This document shows, piece after piece, positions 18,390 to 26,925 of a stretch of DNA of 64,000 nucleotides. The stretch spans positions 2,604,001 through 2,668,000 of the forward strand of contig NZ_CP013200.1 of NCBI RefSeq assembly GCF_001445575.1, written 5' to 3'. The position numbers were made by a program, and so were the translations under genes. The DNA comes from Arthrobacter alpinus. Lineage in GTDB: Bacteria; Actinomycetota; Actinomycetes; Actinomycetales; Micrococcaceae. Under the pieces are notes generated by a model. The model saw nothing but the letters and a program-made list of their open reading frames with translations. It was not told where the DNA came from and made no database searches. The first letter of the stretch is position 1. Every line of letters begins with the position of its first letter.

Positions 18390-19054
18390 ATGCGCCAATT
18401 CTTCACGTCTCTGATCACTAGCGAAAACCTCTCCGTCCGGCTGGTCCGGCTCTTCGTAGGGCTGGTGCTGTACGGCTTTGCCATCGCGTTGATGATCCGC
18501 GGAAACATTGGCGCCTCACCGTGGGATGTCTTCGCCCAAGGCTTCTCCCGCACAGTGGGTATTTCCTTTGGCCTGTGCACCATCATCATCAGCGGTGTGG
18601 TTCTGCTGTTCTGGATACCGTTGAAGCAGCGCCCGGGTGTGGGCACCATTGCCAATGCCATCCTGGTGGGCGTCTTCGCCGATGTGGGGTTGACCCTGAT
18701 CCCGCAGGCCGAGCACCTGGCCCTGCAAGTCCTATCCTTTGCCGCTGGCTTGTTTGTGCTCGCTTTTGCAACGGCGCTATACATTGGGGCGGGCTTGGGC
18801 CCGGGGCCACGTGATGGGCTCATGACGGGTCTGGTTCGTGTCACCGGCCGACCAGTGTGGCTCATCCGCACGGGTATAGAGCTGTCTGTTGTGGTGGTCG
18901 GATTCCTGCTGGGCGGGGTGGTGGGTGCCGGTACCGCCGCCTTCGCCTTGGGTGTGGGCCACTGACCCAGGTGACGTTGCGCTGGCTGCGCGTTGACCTG
19001 CACGCTAAGAGCCCGCGTGCTACCAAGGTAGAGCTGGCCGAGCCTCAGCGCTAG
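18390..19054 (+). pseudogene. yczE: YczE/YyaS/YitT-type membrane protein, frameshifted near its C-terminus
   Basis: About five membrane helices, with the family features RGNIGASPWDVFAQG and YIGAGLGPGPRDGLMTG. The open frame ends early (GVGH-stop at 18963), but adding one C to the CC at 18959-18960 gives GVGPLTQVTLRWLRVDL and reads on to 19054. That is the expected C-terminal end of the family (LGxGPLxQ). The ATG at 18390 is chosen; the upstream TTG at 18348 lacks conserved sequence. The divergent yczR is its likely regulator. Probably a functional gene with a sequencing indel; it would then overlap the convergent rlmA-like gene by four bases. Confidence 0.85.
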
Positions 19055-19941
19055 GGGTTAGCGTTAGGGATGGCGTGCCGTGAAGGTGGAAATCCGGAAC
19101 GCCGCCGTGGCCAGCGTCTCATCAGGGAGATGAGCCAAGCGCTCGCCGAGCTCCACGGCCTCAAGGTGATGACCGGCCGGTCCCATGAGGGCAACGTTGC
19201 CAATGTCCGCAGGGCCAAGATGCAGGGGACCAGTAGCTCGCGGCTACCCCCCGGAGTGAAGTGGTCCTCAAGTGAATGGCTGAGCGCCGCTTCCTTGTCT
19301 TCTTGAATGCCCAGCAGGCCGGCCTCTTGGGCAATCTCGGCCAGATGGCTCGCCAGCGGGGTGACTACTATGAGGGTGCCGCCCGGTTTGAGGATGCGCG
19401 CAAACTCGCTGGCGTTGCGCGGCGCGAAGACCACAAGTACGACGTCGGCCGTGTTGGCTCCCAGCGGCAGCTCGCGCCACAGGTCCCACACAATGTTCAG
19501 CGCAGCCGGGTTGCGCCGGGCGGCCCGGCGTAGCGCGAACTTGGAGATGTCCATACCTACGGCGGTGACCGCAGGCGTGAGCCCTTGCTCCTGATGCTCG
19601 GCACATCCGGCCAGTACCTGTTGCAGGTAGTAACCGGTGCCGGTCCCCGCATCGACAATCATGCCTGCGCCCGGCACGAGCTCCTTGACCGTCTCTGCGA
19701 GCGCTTGGGCAAGCGGTGCATAGTGCCCGGCGTCAAGGAAGGAATCGCGGGCGGAGACCATAGCTGCGGTATCAGGGACAAATTTAGTACCGTGACCTGT
19801 CAGCAGGTTCAGGTATCCCTGACGGGCAATGTCAAAGCTGTGACCGGACGTGCACGCCAGCGACGTGGCGTTAGCGTCCGGGGTGTAGAACTCCGATCCG
19901 CAATGGGGGCACAGCAGGGCATTGACAGCAGAGATTTCCAT
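19051..19941 (-). CDS. 23S rRNA (guanine) methyltransferase, RlmA-like
   Basis: 296 aa. An N-terminal zinc-binding knuckle (LLCPHCGSEF...LACTSGHSFDIARQGYLNLL, with Cys-x2-Cys and Cys-x3-His) precedes a Rossmann-type methyltransferase domain with the SAM motif VDAGTGTGYYLQQVL. The sequence layout is that of RlmA(I/II) enzymes, which methylate N1 of G745 or G748 in 23S rRNA; the II group gives resistance to some macrolides. Which position is used here cannot be told. The C-terminal end overlaps the repaired yczE reading frame by four bases. Confidence 0.85.
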   Translation of the reverse strand: MEISAVNALLCPHCGSEFYTPDANATSLACTSGHSFDIARQGYLNLLTGHGTKFVPDTAAMVSARDSFLDAGHYAPLAQALAETVKELVPGAGMIVDAGTGTGYYLQQVLAGCAEHQEQGLTPAVTAVGMDISKFALRRAARRNPAALNIVWDLWRELPLGANTADVVLVVFAPRNASEFARILKPGGTLIVVTPLASHLAEIAQEAGLLGIQEDKEAALSHSLEDHFTPGGSRELLVPCILALRTLATLPSWDRPVITLRPWSSASAWLISLMRRWPRRRSGFPPSRHAIPNANP

Positions 19942-20030
19942 GGACTCATCTTAGGCGCTCGCAGGCTGGGCAATTGAGGCGGACCAGTTGAGGCGGAGCC
20001 GTGGGGTTGCCTGCGTTGCAGCTGTCCAGT

Positions 20031-20672
20031 TTAGAACTGCAGCCCGGCCTTCGCCGCGGCAATGTCAGGATTGGCCCAGTACTCGCTGTACTGGGCGTTG
20101 CTGGCTAGCGAGCGAGTATGGGCCTTGTCTATATAGAGGGTGCCGAACAAGTGATCGGTCTCGTGTTGGACAATGCGTGCCTGCCACCCCGAGAACTGGC
20201 GGGTGCGCGCGGTGCCGTGTTCGTCGTCGTACTTCAAGGCAACGGCGGCGGGCCGGTCAACAACCGCCTGCCAGCCTGACATGGACAGGCAGCCTTCATA
20301 GTGCGAGGCCAGCTCCGAGCCCAGTGGCTCGTAGTGCGGGTTGATGATCGTGAAGCGTTCCAGGGGTTCACGATCGCGGGCAGCGGCGTTCTCAGGAGAA
20401 ACTTCGAATATATCTTCGAGCACGGCAAGTTGCAGCGGAATGCCCAGCTGCGGTGCGGCCAGTCCCACGCCCGGCGCTGCATGCATGGTAGCTGTCATGA
20501 TCTCGATGAGGCGGGCTAGCTCCGGAGCGGTGAGTTGGCCCGTGAAGGGCAGGGCGCGGGCGCGCAAGACGGGGTGGCCGGCCTGCACAATGGCGGGCAG
20601 TTCATCGGAGGTCAAGATCGCGGTAACGGTGGCGCGCAGGTAGGCCTCGTCGATGGTCAGCGGCTCAGACAT
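20031..20672 (-). CDS. def: Peptide deformylase
   Basis: 213-aa metal hydrolase that removes the formyl group from new polypeptides. All three motifs are present: GVGLAAPQ (motif 1), EGCLS (motif 2, metal-binding Cys) and QHETDHLFG (motif 3, HExxH). There is an N-terminal extension of about 30 residues compared with E. coli Def. It is the last clear core gene before the accessory region. Confidence 0.95.
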   Translation of the reverse strand: MSEPLTIDEAYLRATVTAILTSDELPAIVQAGHPVLRARALPFTGQLTAPELARLIEIMTATMHAAPGVGLAAPQLGIPLQLAVLEDIFEVSPENAAARDREPLERFTIINPHYEPLGSELASHYEGCLSMSGWQAVVDRPAAVALKYDDEHGTARTRQFSGWQARIVQHETDHLFGTLYIDKAHTRSLASNAQYSEYWANPDIAAAKAGLQF

Positions 20673-21627
20673 GGGGGACCCCAGCTGTCTCTGGCTCGAT
20701 GGGTGTTGTAAAGGTGAAGCCCTGCATATCCGTACCGTGCAATGTCATGCCGCGCGCTCCTGTGCCTGCTGAATGAGTCAGTTGATGGTGTTGTCTGATG
20801 AGGAGGCACTTGTGCCGATCCCCGTCCCCATTGTGTCAAGCCTTGGGGGATGCGCTCGCCGCTCAGGGCTATTACCGGCGCAGACTGGTGATCCGCCCCC
20901 CATCAGTTGCGGGTCATAGCGATGTGGATACTCGCTTGGACTGGTGCGGGCAGTTCAGGAGTCTCTCCGGATACATGCATCTGCCACCAGGAGGGATCGT
21001 GCTCCGCAACGTAACACGCGCCGTCCGCGACCTACTCGCTAGCGAGCGACAGGACGTTGCAATGATGATCAGTTAGCTAGAGACGCCGGGGATGAATCAT
21101 GCCCAGCCCTTACCCGGTGGCCTTCAGCGCTCGCAGGCTTCCTAAACGTTGACGTGCTCCGGACGCATACGCGTATGTATACCGAGGAGGGGAAAATTGG
21201 CGGGGCACGGGAGTGAATCCTCTGCAATTCGGGGCGGGTCAGGCGGAGGTATCTGGCAGTGTGTGCTGCGCCAGGTTTTGGATGTTTAGTGCCATTTCCG
21301 TGCTTGAGATGCCAGCGGTCTCCCGCTGCTGAGCTGAAAAAATCAACACTGCGCTCAGTTTTGAAGGGGCGGTGATGCTCGCATTCGCCAGCGGAGCCGC
21401 GACCAACAGCTCACGATTCCTGCCGGTGGATGCGGGGGAGGGTTTGGGCCGTGAGCAAGGTCCTGTCGAGGGTCGCGAGTAATTTTCGCTGAAGCAGAGA
21501 AGCTCTGAGTCGTTACTGACTTGGGGGTTTCCTGTTTCCGACCAACAAACCTAGTAGTGGACCCTGATGATGACCTTCGAAGGCCCCGCTGCTGCAATGG
21601 GTATTGATCCTTATTCGGGCCTGCGAT
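20673..21627. other. Gene-poor boundary between core chromosome and accessory region
   Basis: Nearly 1 kb without a convincing gene. A 92-codon frame on the plus strand (20798-21076) has no recognisable family and poor coding character, so I do not call it. The stretch looks like junction debris between the def gene and the first att-like half unit. Confidence 0.5.
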
Positions 21628-21772
21628 CAAGAGAATCTCACCATCTGGATCCTAGTGGGTGTGGTTGCTTGCCAACATCCGCGTGTTTCCGGGGTTATTC
21701 GTTGTTTCCGAAGGCCGTGGCATGTCGTGGATTGCCGTAGTTCTTGGTTGAAAAGGGGGAGTAAAAGGGGAG
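21628..21772. repeat. Half copy (E) of the att-like unit
   Basis: This 145-bp stretch is clearly homologous to the right half of unit C (about 49190-49336). Shared parts include AAGAGAATCT.ACCATCTGGAT, ATCCGCGTGTTTCCGGGG, CGTGGCATGTCGTG and TTCTTGGTTGAAAAGG, ending in the same GGGGGAGTAAAAGGGGAG. The tRNA-like part and the left half are missing. It marks the start of the accessory region. Confidence 0.8.
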
Positions 21773-22141
21773 TGCGTGCTTTTCGCTCCGGATGTTCTTT
21801 TGGCCTTCGGTGGCTAATACCGTGAAAACTGGCTTGCCAGAGATTGCCATGGCGCAGTGTTTGCCGTCAACTGTTCTCACTATTTTACGCCTCTGGCGTG
21901 GGTCGAGGGGATGCCCGTCTTTTCCGTGATCGGTACCAGGCGGAGGTGGCTGGGGCTGATACTCGGCCATGATTGCGGCGCTTTTAGTTCAGCTCATTGG
22001 GGGAGGTTCTTCGCAGTTTGGAATGATCGGTTCGGTGTCCCGCAGGGGAACGTCGTGCACCACCTCCGTGGACTTGACCGCTATCGGATCCACTGGCAGA
22101 GTCCTTGGCATGATATTCGGTGAGCTCGTAGGGGGTGCTCC

Positions 22142-22999
22142 GTGGTGATCGACCTTCGCGATGTGGCCGCACCACCGTGGGAAGAGGACCTGCTGGTCAC
22201 CGCCCAGCCCAAGGGAGTCGTGGACGTGTGGTCGCTGGTGCGCGGTGCGCGTTGCGCCACGTTCGAGACGGTCTGGGGCTCCGGTGGCGTCTGGCGGGGG
22301 GCGCTGGTGCCCGGTGAGCGCTCCGTGGTGGTGGCTGGCGCGTGGGAGCGCCACGGCGTGTGCGGGTACGACCTAACGGGACAGCGGCTGTGGCAGGACC
22401 GCAGCCGCACGAACGTAGAGGCCGTGACTGCCCTGGCTGGAGGTCGTGTGGTTGTCACTTACCTCCGCAGGGCCACCCGCGTGCTGGAGGCAGCGACCGG
22501 GGAGGAGGTGCGTTCCCTGCGCGGGGTGTTGAGGGTGATCGCGCTGACTTCGGACCTCTCGCTTGGAGTGGGTGGCGGTTGGTGCCGCCTGCTGGATCGT
22601 TCGCTGGATCCGCTGGGGTCCCGGATTGCGACCGGGCTGGGTCCGGTTTGGTTCGCGGCTAGCGACGGGGAGCACCTGGCGGTCACCGACAACGGGTTCT
22701 TACGAATCCTCGACTCCGACGGGCGGGAACGAGCGAGGGTGGCTGAGGACTTCATTCGTCACGTCCTCCACGACCCGGTGACGGGGACCTGGGTCGCGGT
22801 CCACGAGACTTTCGAGGGGAAGAACTCCCTGCTCCGGTTCAGCAACGACGGGGAGGTTCTGGAGCGACGTCCCTTGGACCTCCGCGTCAGCGGTACGGCG
22901 ACGATGCGCGGAGGCAGGACGTTGATCCTGATCACGGCTGAAGGCGGGCAGGTCGTGAACTGCGCGGACTGGAGCGTGCGCGGGCTTGAGGCGACGTGA
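22142..22999 (+). CDS. Hypothetical beta-propeller-like protein
   Basis: 285 aa, no signal peptide or membrane helix. Repeated blade-like segments (LLVTAQPKGVVDVWSLVRG, CGYDLTGQRLWQDRS, GRVVVTYLRRATRVLEAATGEEV, GEHLAVTDNGFLRILDSDGRERAR, NSLLRFSNDGEVLERRPLDL) suggest a WD40/PQQ-like propeller. No partner gene is next to it, the codon choice is markedly GC-rich, and a hairpin follows the stop. The start is taken as the GTG at 22142. No function can be assigned. Confidence 0.65.
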   Translation: MVIDLRDVAAPPWEEDLLVTAQPKGVVDVWSLVRGARCATFETVWGSGGVWRGALVPGERSVVVAGAWERHGVCGYDLTGQRLWQDRSRTNVEAVTALAGGRVVVTYLRRATRVLEAATGEEVRSLRGVLRVIALTSDLSLGVGGGWCRLLDRSLDPLGSRIATGLGPVWFAASDGEHLAVTDNGFLRILDSDGRERARVAEDFIRHVLHDPVTGTWVAVHETFEGKNSLLRFSNDGEVLERRPLDLRVSGTATMRGGRTLILITAEGGQVVNCADWSVRGLEAT

Positions 23000-23016
23000 G
23001 CCTGGGCGCCGAGTAA

Positions 23017-23035
23017 CCCGTGGCATTGCCACGGG
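23017..23035. terminator. Short hairpin after the propeller gene
   Basis: CCCGTGGC-ATT-GCCACGGG is a perfect 8-bp stem with a 3-base loop, 17 bases after the stop codon. Confidence 0.6.
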
Positions 23036-23161
23036 CTGACGGCTGTGCCTGCCATCACCAGCGGCCAGCTCGCCACCAGCACATCGCTCGCTTTTCGATA
23101 TGACCGAGCGTCCCTGCCTGACATGGGCCAGCATTTCGGGCGGGCCGCCGATCTCGGCGAG

Positions 23162-23260
23162 TGTCATTTTCAGAAGACGAGTGCACAAATGACAGGAGTC
23201 GTGTTCACTCGTCCGTTTTGTCAGAAGTGCTCTACACAGAATTTCAGAAGACGTTTGCAC
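23162..23260. mobile_element. Terminal inverted repeat and sub-repeats of a Tn402/Tn5053-type transposon (single end)
   Basis: The 25 bases 23162-23186 begin TGTCATTTTCAGAAGACG and end TGCAC, which I recognise as the end of Tn402/Tn5053-family (Tni) transposons. As in that family, copies of a 17-base repeat TCAGAAGNNGNNTNCAC follow at 23170-23186, 23221-23237 and 23244-23260, the probable transposase binding sites. The TGT end faces left, so the element would extend to the right, yet no tniA/tniB/tniQ gene or second end was seen. It is therefore a solitary, decayed end. Confidence 0.75.
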
Positions 23261-23348
23261 AGCGCTCCCCATGCCCGCAGGGGGAACCCTGGCTGGGACG
23301 GGTCTGAGGATGTCATTAACCATGTCACCGACGGTTGGGGCCCTCGTC

Positions 23349-23675
23349 CTATTTACTCATTGACTTGTCGCGCAGCAATGCGATGAGGGTGAGAGCAATC
23401 TCGGCGGAGCCCGCAAGGATCCACAGGCCAAGGCATTCCATTGTGAACAACATTGCCCCGAATCCACCATCCCCCACATGCCCTGACGCCCACATGGAAG
23501 GGGCAGGTTTATCCGCAGCCATGGCCGACAGGAAAAAAGCAATGGCCATGACGGGCAGGCCGGCCAGAAGTAGCCAAGCGGTGTATTTTGCCTCCTTGCG
23601 ACCGGAAAGACGCAAGGTGGCATGCATCATCCAGAAGATGCCCACACAAAGGGGTAAAAGGTATAGAGGGTTCAT
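23349..23675 (-). CDS. Small membrane protein, hypothetical
   Basis: 108 aa with three predicted membrane helices (residues 3-22, 33-54 and 77-101). No recognised family. Conserved-looking ends and sensible hydrophobic pattern support a real gene. It is isolated between the transposon end and a lipoprotein gene. Confidence 0.6.
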   Translation of the reverse strand: MNPLYLLPLCVGIFWMMHATLRLSGRKEAKYTAWLLLAGLPVMAIAFFLSAMAADKPAPSMWASGHVGDGGFGAMLFTMECLGLWILAGSAEIALTLIALLRDKSMSK

Positions 23676-23839
23676 ATCTCCTGGCTTAGATTGCCGTCGA
23701 TGTGCATGCGCTTGCTTCTAAATATCGGCAATCGGACATCGTGGTTTTGCTGAGTTCCAAGTAGTTAGCTCCTGGCCAAGATTCATAACCAATCAGGCGG
23801 TGCGGAGACCCTCTGTAGCGAGAATAGGGACTGCTCGAG

Positions 23840-24008
23840 TATCGGATACTACCAGCAAGCCCCTCCCTCTGATGTCCGGAAGGGGTGTCCCGAATAGAGC
23901 TGCCCAACCGTCCCGCAAGCCGGTCCTTCAATGGCCGTTCGGATTGCTCACAGCATCAACGGCAGCGAGGTTGATGGGGATGTCCGTAGGGGAACCATCG
24001 CTGAACAC
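23840..24008 (-). pseudogene. Remnant of an unrecognised gene (copy 1, related to 33582-33705)
   Basis: Read leftward, this gives SPTDIPINLAAVDAVSNPNGH, a TGA stop, then RTGLRDGWAALFG in the same frame. The second copy at 33582-33705 gives SPADSLLDLVAFDALGDPTGQFRTGLRD without the stop. The match in both protein and DNA (about 70 % over 85 bases by eye) shows common origin. Both are C-terminal fragments of one unknown protein. Confidence 0.45.
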
Positions 24009-24096
24009 AATTGCTATTAATCATCGTTGTCACTCGGTAAGCTGAGGTCTTGGTAGGCTCGGTTTTTGAAACTTTCTGGGCGTAAAAGTGGGGGAA

Positions 24097-24507
24097 ATGA
24101 ATTCAAAAAATATTCTGGCAATGACTGCAGTAGTGGCCGTGATGGCACTGACTGGTTGCTCGGCACAGGCAAATGCATCAGCTGAAGCTGCAGGGGGCAT
24201 CACCTCTTCACCGGGTGAAAACTGCACAGGGGGATTCGAGTCCATCTGGAATTCGACCCCAGTTGACGGCAATGTATCCGGGATGCCCCAGGAGACCGTG
24301 ACAGTGGTTTCGGAGACAGGACGGGTCATTGATGCCATGCGTAGGACATCGGACGGGACAGCGGAGGCCGTTGCACCAGAGAGCGTCGATTACAAGGTTA
24401 ATGTGGATCCGTCCTGGCCGATGAACCACGCCTTGATGATCGATACTGCTACGGGTAAGGTTCTTGAAACCATGGAAATACCGGCCAACGCACCCTTGTG
24501 TGAATAG
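24097..24507 (+). CDS. Putative lipoprotein, unknown function
   Basis: About 136 aa from the ATG at 24097. It has a basic start (MNSKN), a hydrophobic segment and a lipobox (MALTGC), so it is probably exported and lipid-anchored. The mature part has two cysteines (GENCTGG and the C-terminal APLCE) that may form a disulfide. No family recognised. A GTG at 24088 is an alternative start. Confidence 0.7.
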   Translation: MNSKNILAMTAVVAVMALTGCSAQANASAEAAGGITSSPGENCTGGFESIWNSTPVDGNVSGMPQETVTVVSETGRVIDAMRRTSDGTAEAVAPESVDYKVNVDPSWPMNHALMIDTATGKVLETMEIPANAPLCE

Positions 24508-24609
24508 GCTCTGGAGCCATTCAAAGACTAAAACTGTCTGAAGGTTCGCGGGCGGCCGGCGGTGTAAGAGCGATCAAAAATTCTCCCATTTGGAAGTACC
24601 AGCTCCCGC

Positions 24610-25355
24610 CTACCGTTCGATTCCTTTGTCCCGGTCAATCTCCGGCTGCTTGAAAACACGTCGTACGGGCTGCGTTTCCTGACCCGGCACCCATGTCATG
24701 GGCGGATACGGGAAGCTCGCCCGGTGAATCCTCAAATGCTCCTCCAGAAGCTTTTCCGCCGCGATGCGCTCAGCCTCTTGCACAGCCCGGTGTGACACTA
24801 GGGCCAACTCCTGGGCTCTGGCCTGTTCACGCTCGGCAATCACCGACAGTTTCGGCTCAACCCGTCGCCGCGGAGCCTGCTCTAGCCGTGCTCGAGCTCC
24901 AGCCGCGTGCAGGCGCTCTGCGCGGCCCGGCGGTCGTTGCGGCCATGCCAGACCTCGCCCGCATCGCTCACGCGGGAGACGACCAGGTGCACGTGGTCCG
25001 CCCCGTGGCGGACCATCGCCCACGGATGCTCGGCGAAGCCCATCGCTTCGGCGAACGACTGACCCATGTCGGCCCACACCGCATCGGACAGGATCCGGTC
25101 CTGGTCGGTGTTGCGCAGCGAGACGTGCCAGACCGGGTTCTTGATCTCCGATCGGGTGTTCATGGCCTTGAGCAGCTCACCCGCCCACCGGCTGGGCTCG
25201 GTATGTCCCTCCATACCGAGATTCGAAGCGGTCACGATGCCACCAGGACGGGTGACACCCCCGAATTCATAGACATGCTCATTCGCCTTGCCCACCCCGT
25301 GCAGGTAGGCACCAATGTCCCAGGGGTTCTTGCCTCGGGTGATGTTCGCGATCAC
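24610..25355 (-). pseudogene. Relaxase (MobA/VirD2-like) remnant, frameshifted and truncated
   Basis: The first frame starts MIANITRGKNPWDIGAYLHGVGKANEHV and carries the relaxase core NPVWHVSLRNTDQDR...PWAMVRHGADHVHLVVSRV, with the metal-binding His-x-His. It stops at 24882, but one extra base near 24885 joins LELEHG to LEQAPRRRVEPKLSVIAEREQARAQELALV in the next frame, which ends at 24610. Even joined (about 247 aa) it is much shorter than usual mobilisation relaxases, so the C-terminal part is lost. It marks a former plasmid or mobilisable element. Confidence 0.75.
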
Positions 25356-25826
25356 GGCAGCTCACCGCGCACCCGGGGGTCGCCTACTGGTAGCGACCGC
25401 TATTCGTGTGGTCTGTATTCCTATGGTGGCGCGGTCTCGGCCACGGGGCTTTCTTCTTGCATGGTTTCTATTTGATAGGTGTTGATCCGTATCGAAGGAG
25501 ACATCTCGTGGGCCGGTCTGCCTAGATGACACCCCAGGGGAGAGGCTTATCGGTTTCGAGAGTCGAGTGCACCCTCCCGTGACTCGCTGATGCAGTGGTT
25601 GTGCTGATGACTCAGCTACGTATGCCAGCAGTGGCTGCCTGCTTCGGTTTCCGAACCTGACCCCTTAGCACCGCGAATGACCAATCAGGCCTTGAAGATA
25701 CGCGATTCGGTCGAAAACATCTGAGCGTTAAAGGGCATTACCGCTGAGAACCCGTTCGGTTTACGAGTGGGGGGCAGGCTCGAATATGAACGGCTATATA
25801 TGGCTCTTCGTAGTTTTGCATACAAA

Positions 25827-25856
25827 GGAGGCCGGCACCAAAAGGTGCCGGCCTCC
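25827..25856. terminator. Strong intrinsic terminator (13-bp perfect stem)
   Basis: GGAGGCCGGCACC-AAAA-GGTGCCGGCCTCC, a perfect GC-rich stem with a 4-base loop. It lies 67 bases after the stop of the leftward secreted-protein gene and is probably its terminator. Confidence 0.88.
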
Positions 25857-25923
25857 ATAATTACTGTCTAATCGGGTTAATAAGCCGAGTAAATAATTAT
25901 CTCAAATTAAACACTTATTGAAA

Positions 25924-26511
25924 TTAGAATATTTGAACGACCGAGACTTCAACAACTCCATCGAATTTGTAGCAAGTGTTGCGAGGATTAACGGGTCCTC
26001 GTGTATAACTCCAATAGTATGTACTCAAGTCTCCGTAGGACGACCATAGAACTCGTCCCTTATTGTTTCCAGGACAAACTTTGCTAATTCCGCCTAGGGA
26101 GACATTAACAGAACCGGCATTCGCGAAGCACCACTCAAAGTTGTCAGCACCTCTGACTACGCTGTAGAAATCTACGTTGTTGCACGAGGGACGTGTTATG
26201 AAGAGTTGAGGTTTGGATAATTCGGCATTCTTAATGGCAGTTATCTGCGCTTCGGTTGTTCCAGGATAATACTTCTGTACCTGAGGAAGTGTCAGTCCGC
26301 TGACGACCAGATTTTTGACGGTCATTACCTGTCGTACTTCGTCATCGGTGGCCACAACACTGGTTTCAGGAATGATGGTTTCCTGAAAAGTATTTGAAAC
26401 CACGACTGCCTCCGGCGAATCTGCCAGAGAGGCGCTTGTCCCTGCAGTTAGGAACGCTGCAGCTAAAACAGTCGTAAGTGCGATTGTCATTGCTCTGCGA
26501 TAAATATTCAA
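25924..26511 (-). CDS. Secreted protein with a possible beta/gamma-crystallin-like domain
   Basis: 195 aa with a classical signal peptide (RRAMTIALTTVLAAAFLTAGTSASLA). A short segment DDEVRQVMTVKNLVVSGLT, followed by LPQVQKYYPG, is shared with the protein encoded just upstream. The C-terminal ~90 residues (CNNVDFYSVVRGADNFEWCFANAGSVNVSLGG..., NTCYKFDGVVEVSVVQIF) have the CFANAG pattern and cysteines of the beta/gamma-crystallin-like killer-toxin/SMPI group of Streptomyces. That link is from pattern memory and tentative. The gene is AT-richer than its neighbours, which suggests transfer. Confidence 0.7.
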   Translation of the reverse strand: MNIYRRAMTIALTTVLAAAFLTAGTSASLADSPEAVVVSNTFQETIIPETSVVATDDEVRQVMTVKNLVVSGLTLPQVQKYYPGTTEAQITAIKNAELSKPQLFITRPSCNNVDFYSVVRGADNFEWCFANAGSVNVSLGGISKVCPGNNKGRVLWSSYGDLSTYYWSYTRGPVNPRNTCYKFDGVVEVSVVQIF

Positions 26512-26592
26512 TTATTCCCCAAATTTTTCCATTTAAATTTGTACGTGTGGGATTATCGCACCGTTACGTTTTAATTAACACTTAGCCAATTG

Positions 26593-26925
26593 TTACTTCG
26601 CTGTTTCTTTGTACTCCGGGTAATATTTCTGGATCTGAGCTGCTGTCCTACCTGATTTCACCATGGATTCGAGACTGACATGGCTGCGAACTTCTTCAAC
26701 AGTAGCTTCTGTGCTATTCCATATGCCCATGGTTTGATAGCAAAAATCACTCGGGTCATTCATCTTGGCACTGTCATAGCACTCTGGGTGACTTACTTCA
26801 GATGGACTGACTTTCGTTAAGTCGGACTCTGTCGTGTTGATCGAAGCGAATGCTGTGGCTCCGCCAACTGCAAGCAGGGCTGCGATAGTTAGACTAGACA
26901 GCGCGGTCTTTGTTCGTATTCTCAT
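26593..26925 (-). CDS. Small secreted protein with the VQKYYP-type motif
   Basis: 110 aa from the ATG at 26925 (MRIRTK), behind a purine-rich GGGGGTAAG. Signal peptide: ALSSLTIAALLAVGGATAFA. The mature part contains two cysteines (HPECYD, SDFCYQ) and ends with EEVRSHVSLESMVKSGRTAAQIQKYYPEYKE. This C-terminal piece is colinear with the middle of the neighbouring secreted protein (DEVRQVMTVKNLVVSGLT..VQKYYPG). No known family recognised. The two genes are 81 bp apart on the same strand and are likely co-expressed. Confidence 0.65.
   Translation of the reverse strand: MRIRTKTALSSLTIAALLAVGGATAFASINTTESDLTKVSPSEVSHPECYDSAKMNDPSDFCYQTMGIWNSTEATVEEVRSHVSLESMVKSGRTAAQIQKYYPEYKETAK

Noticed and set aside
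20798..21076. 92-codon plus-strand frame after def
   Set aside because: No family, no ribosome-binding site of note and poor composition; probably random.
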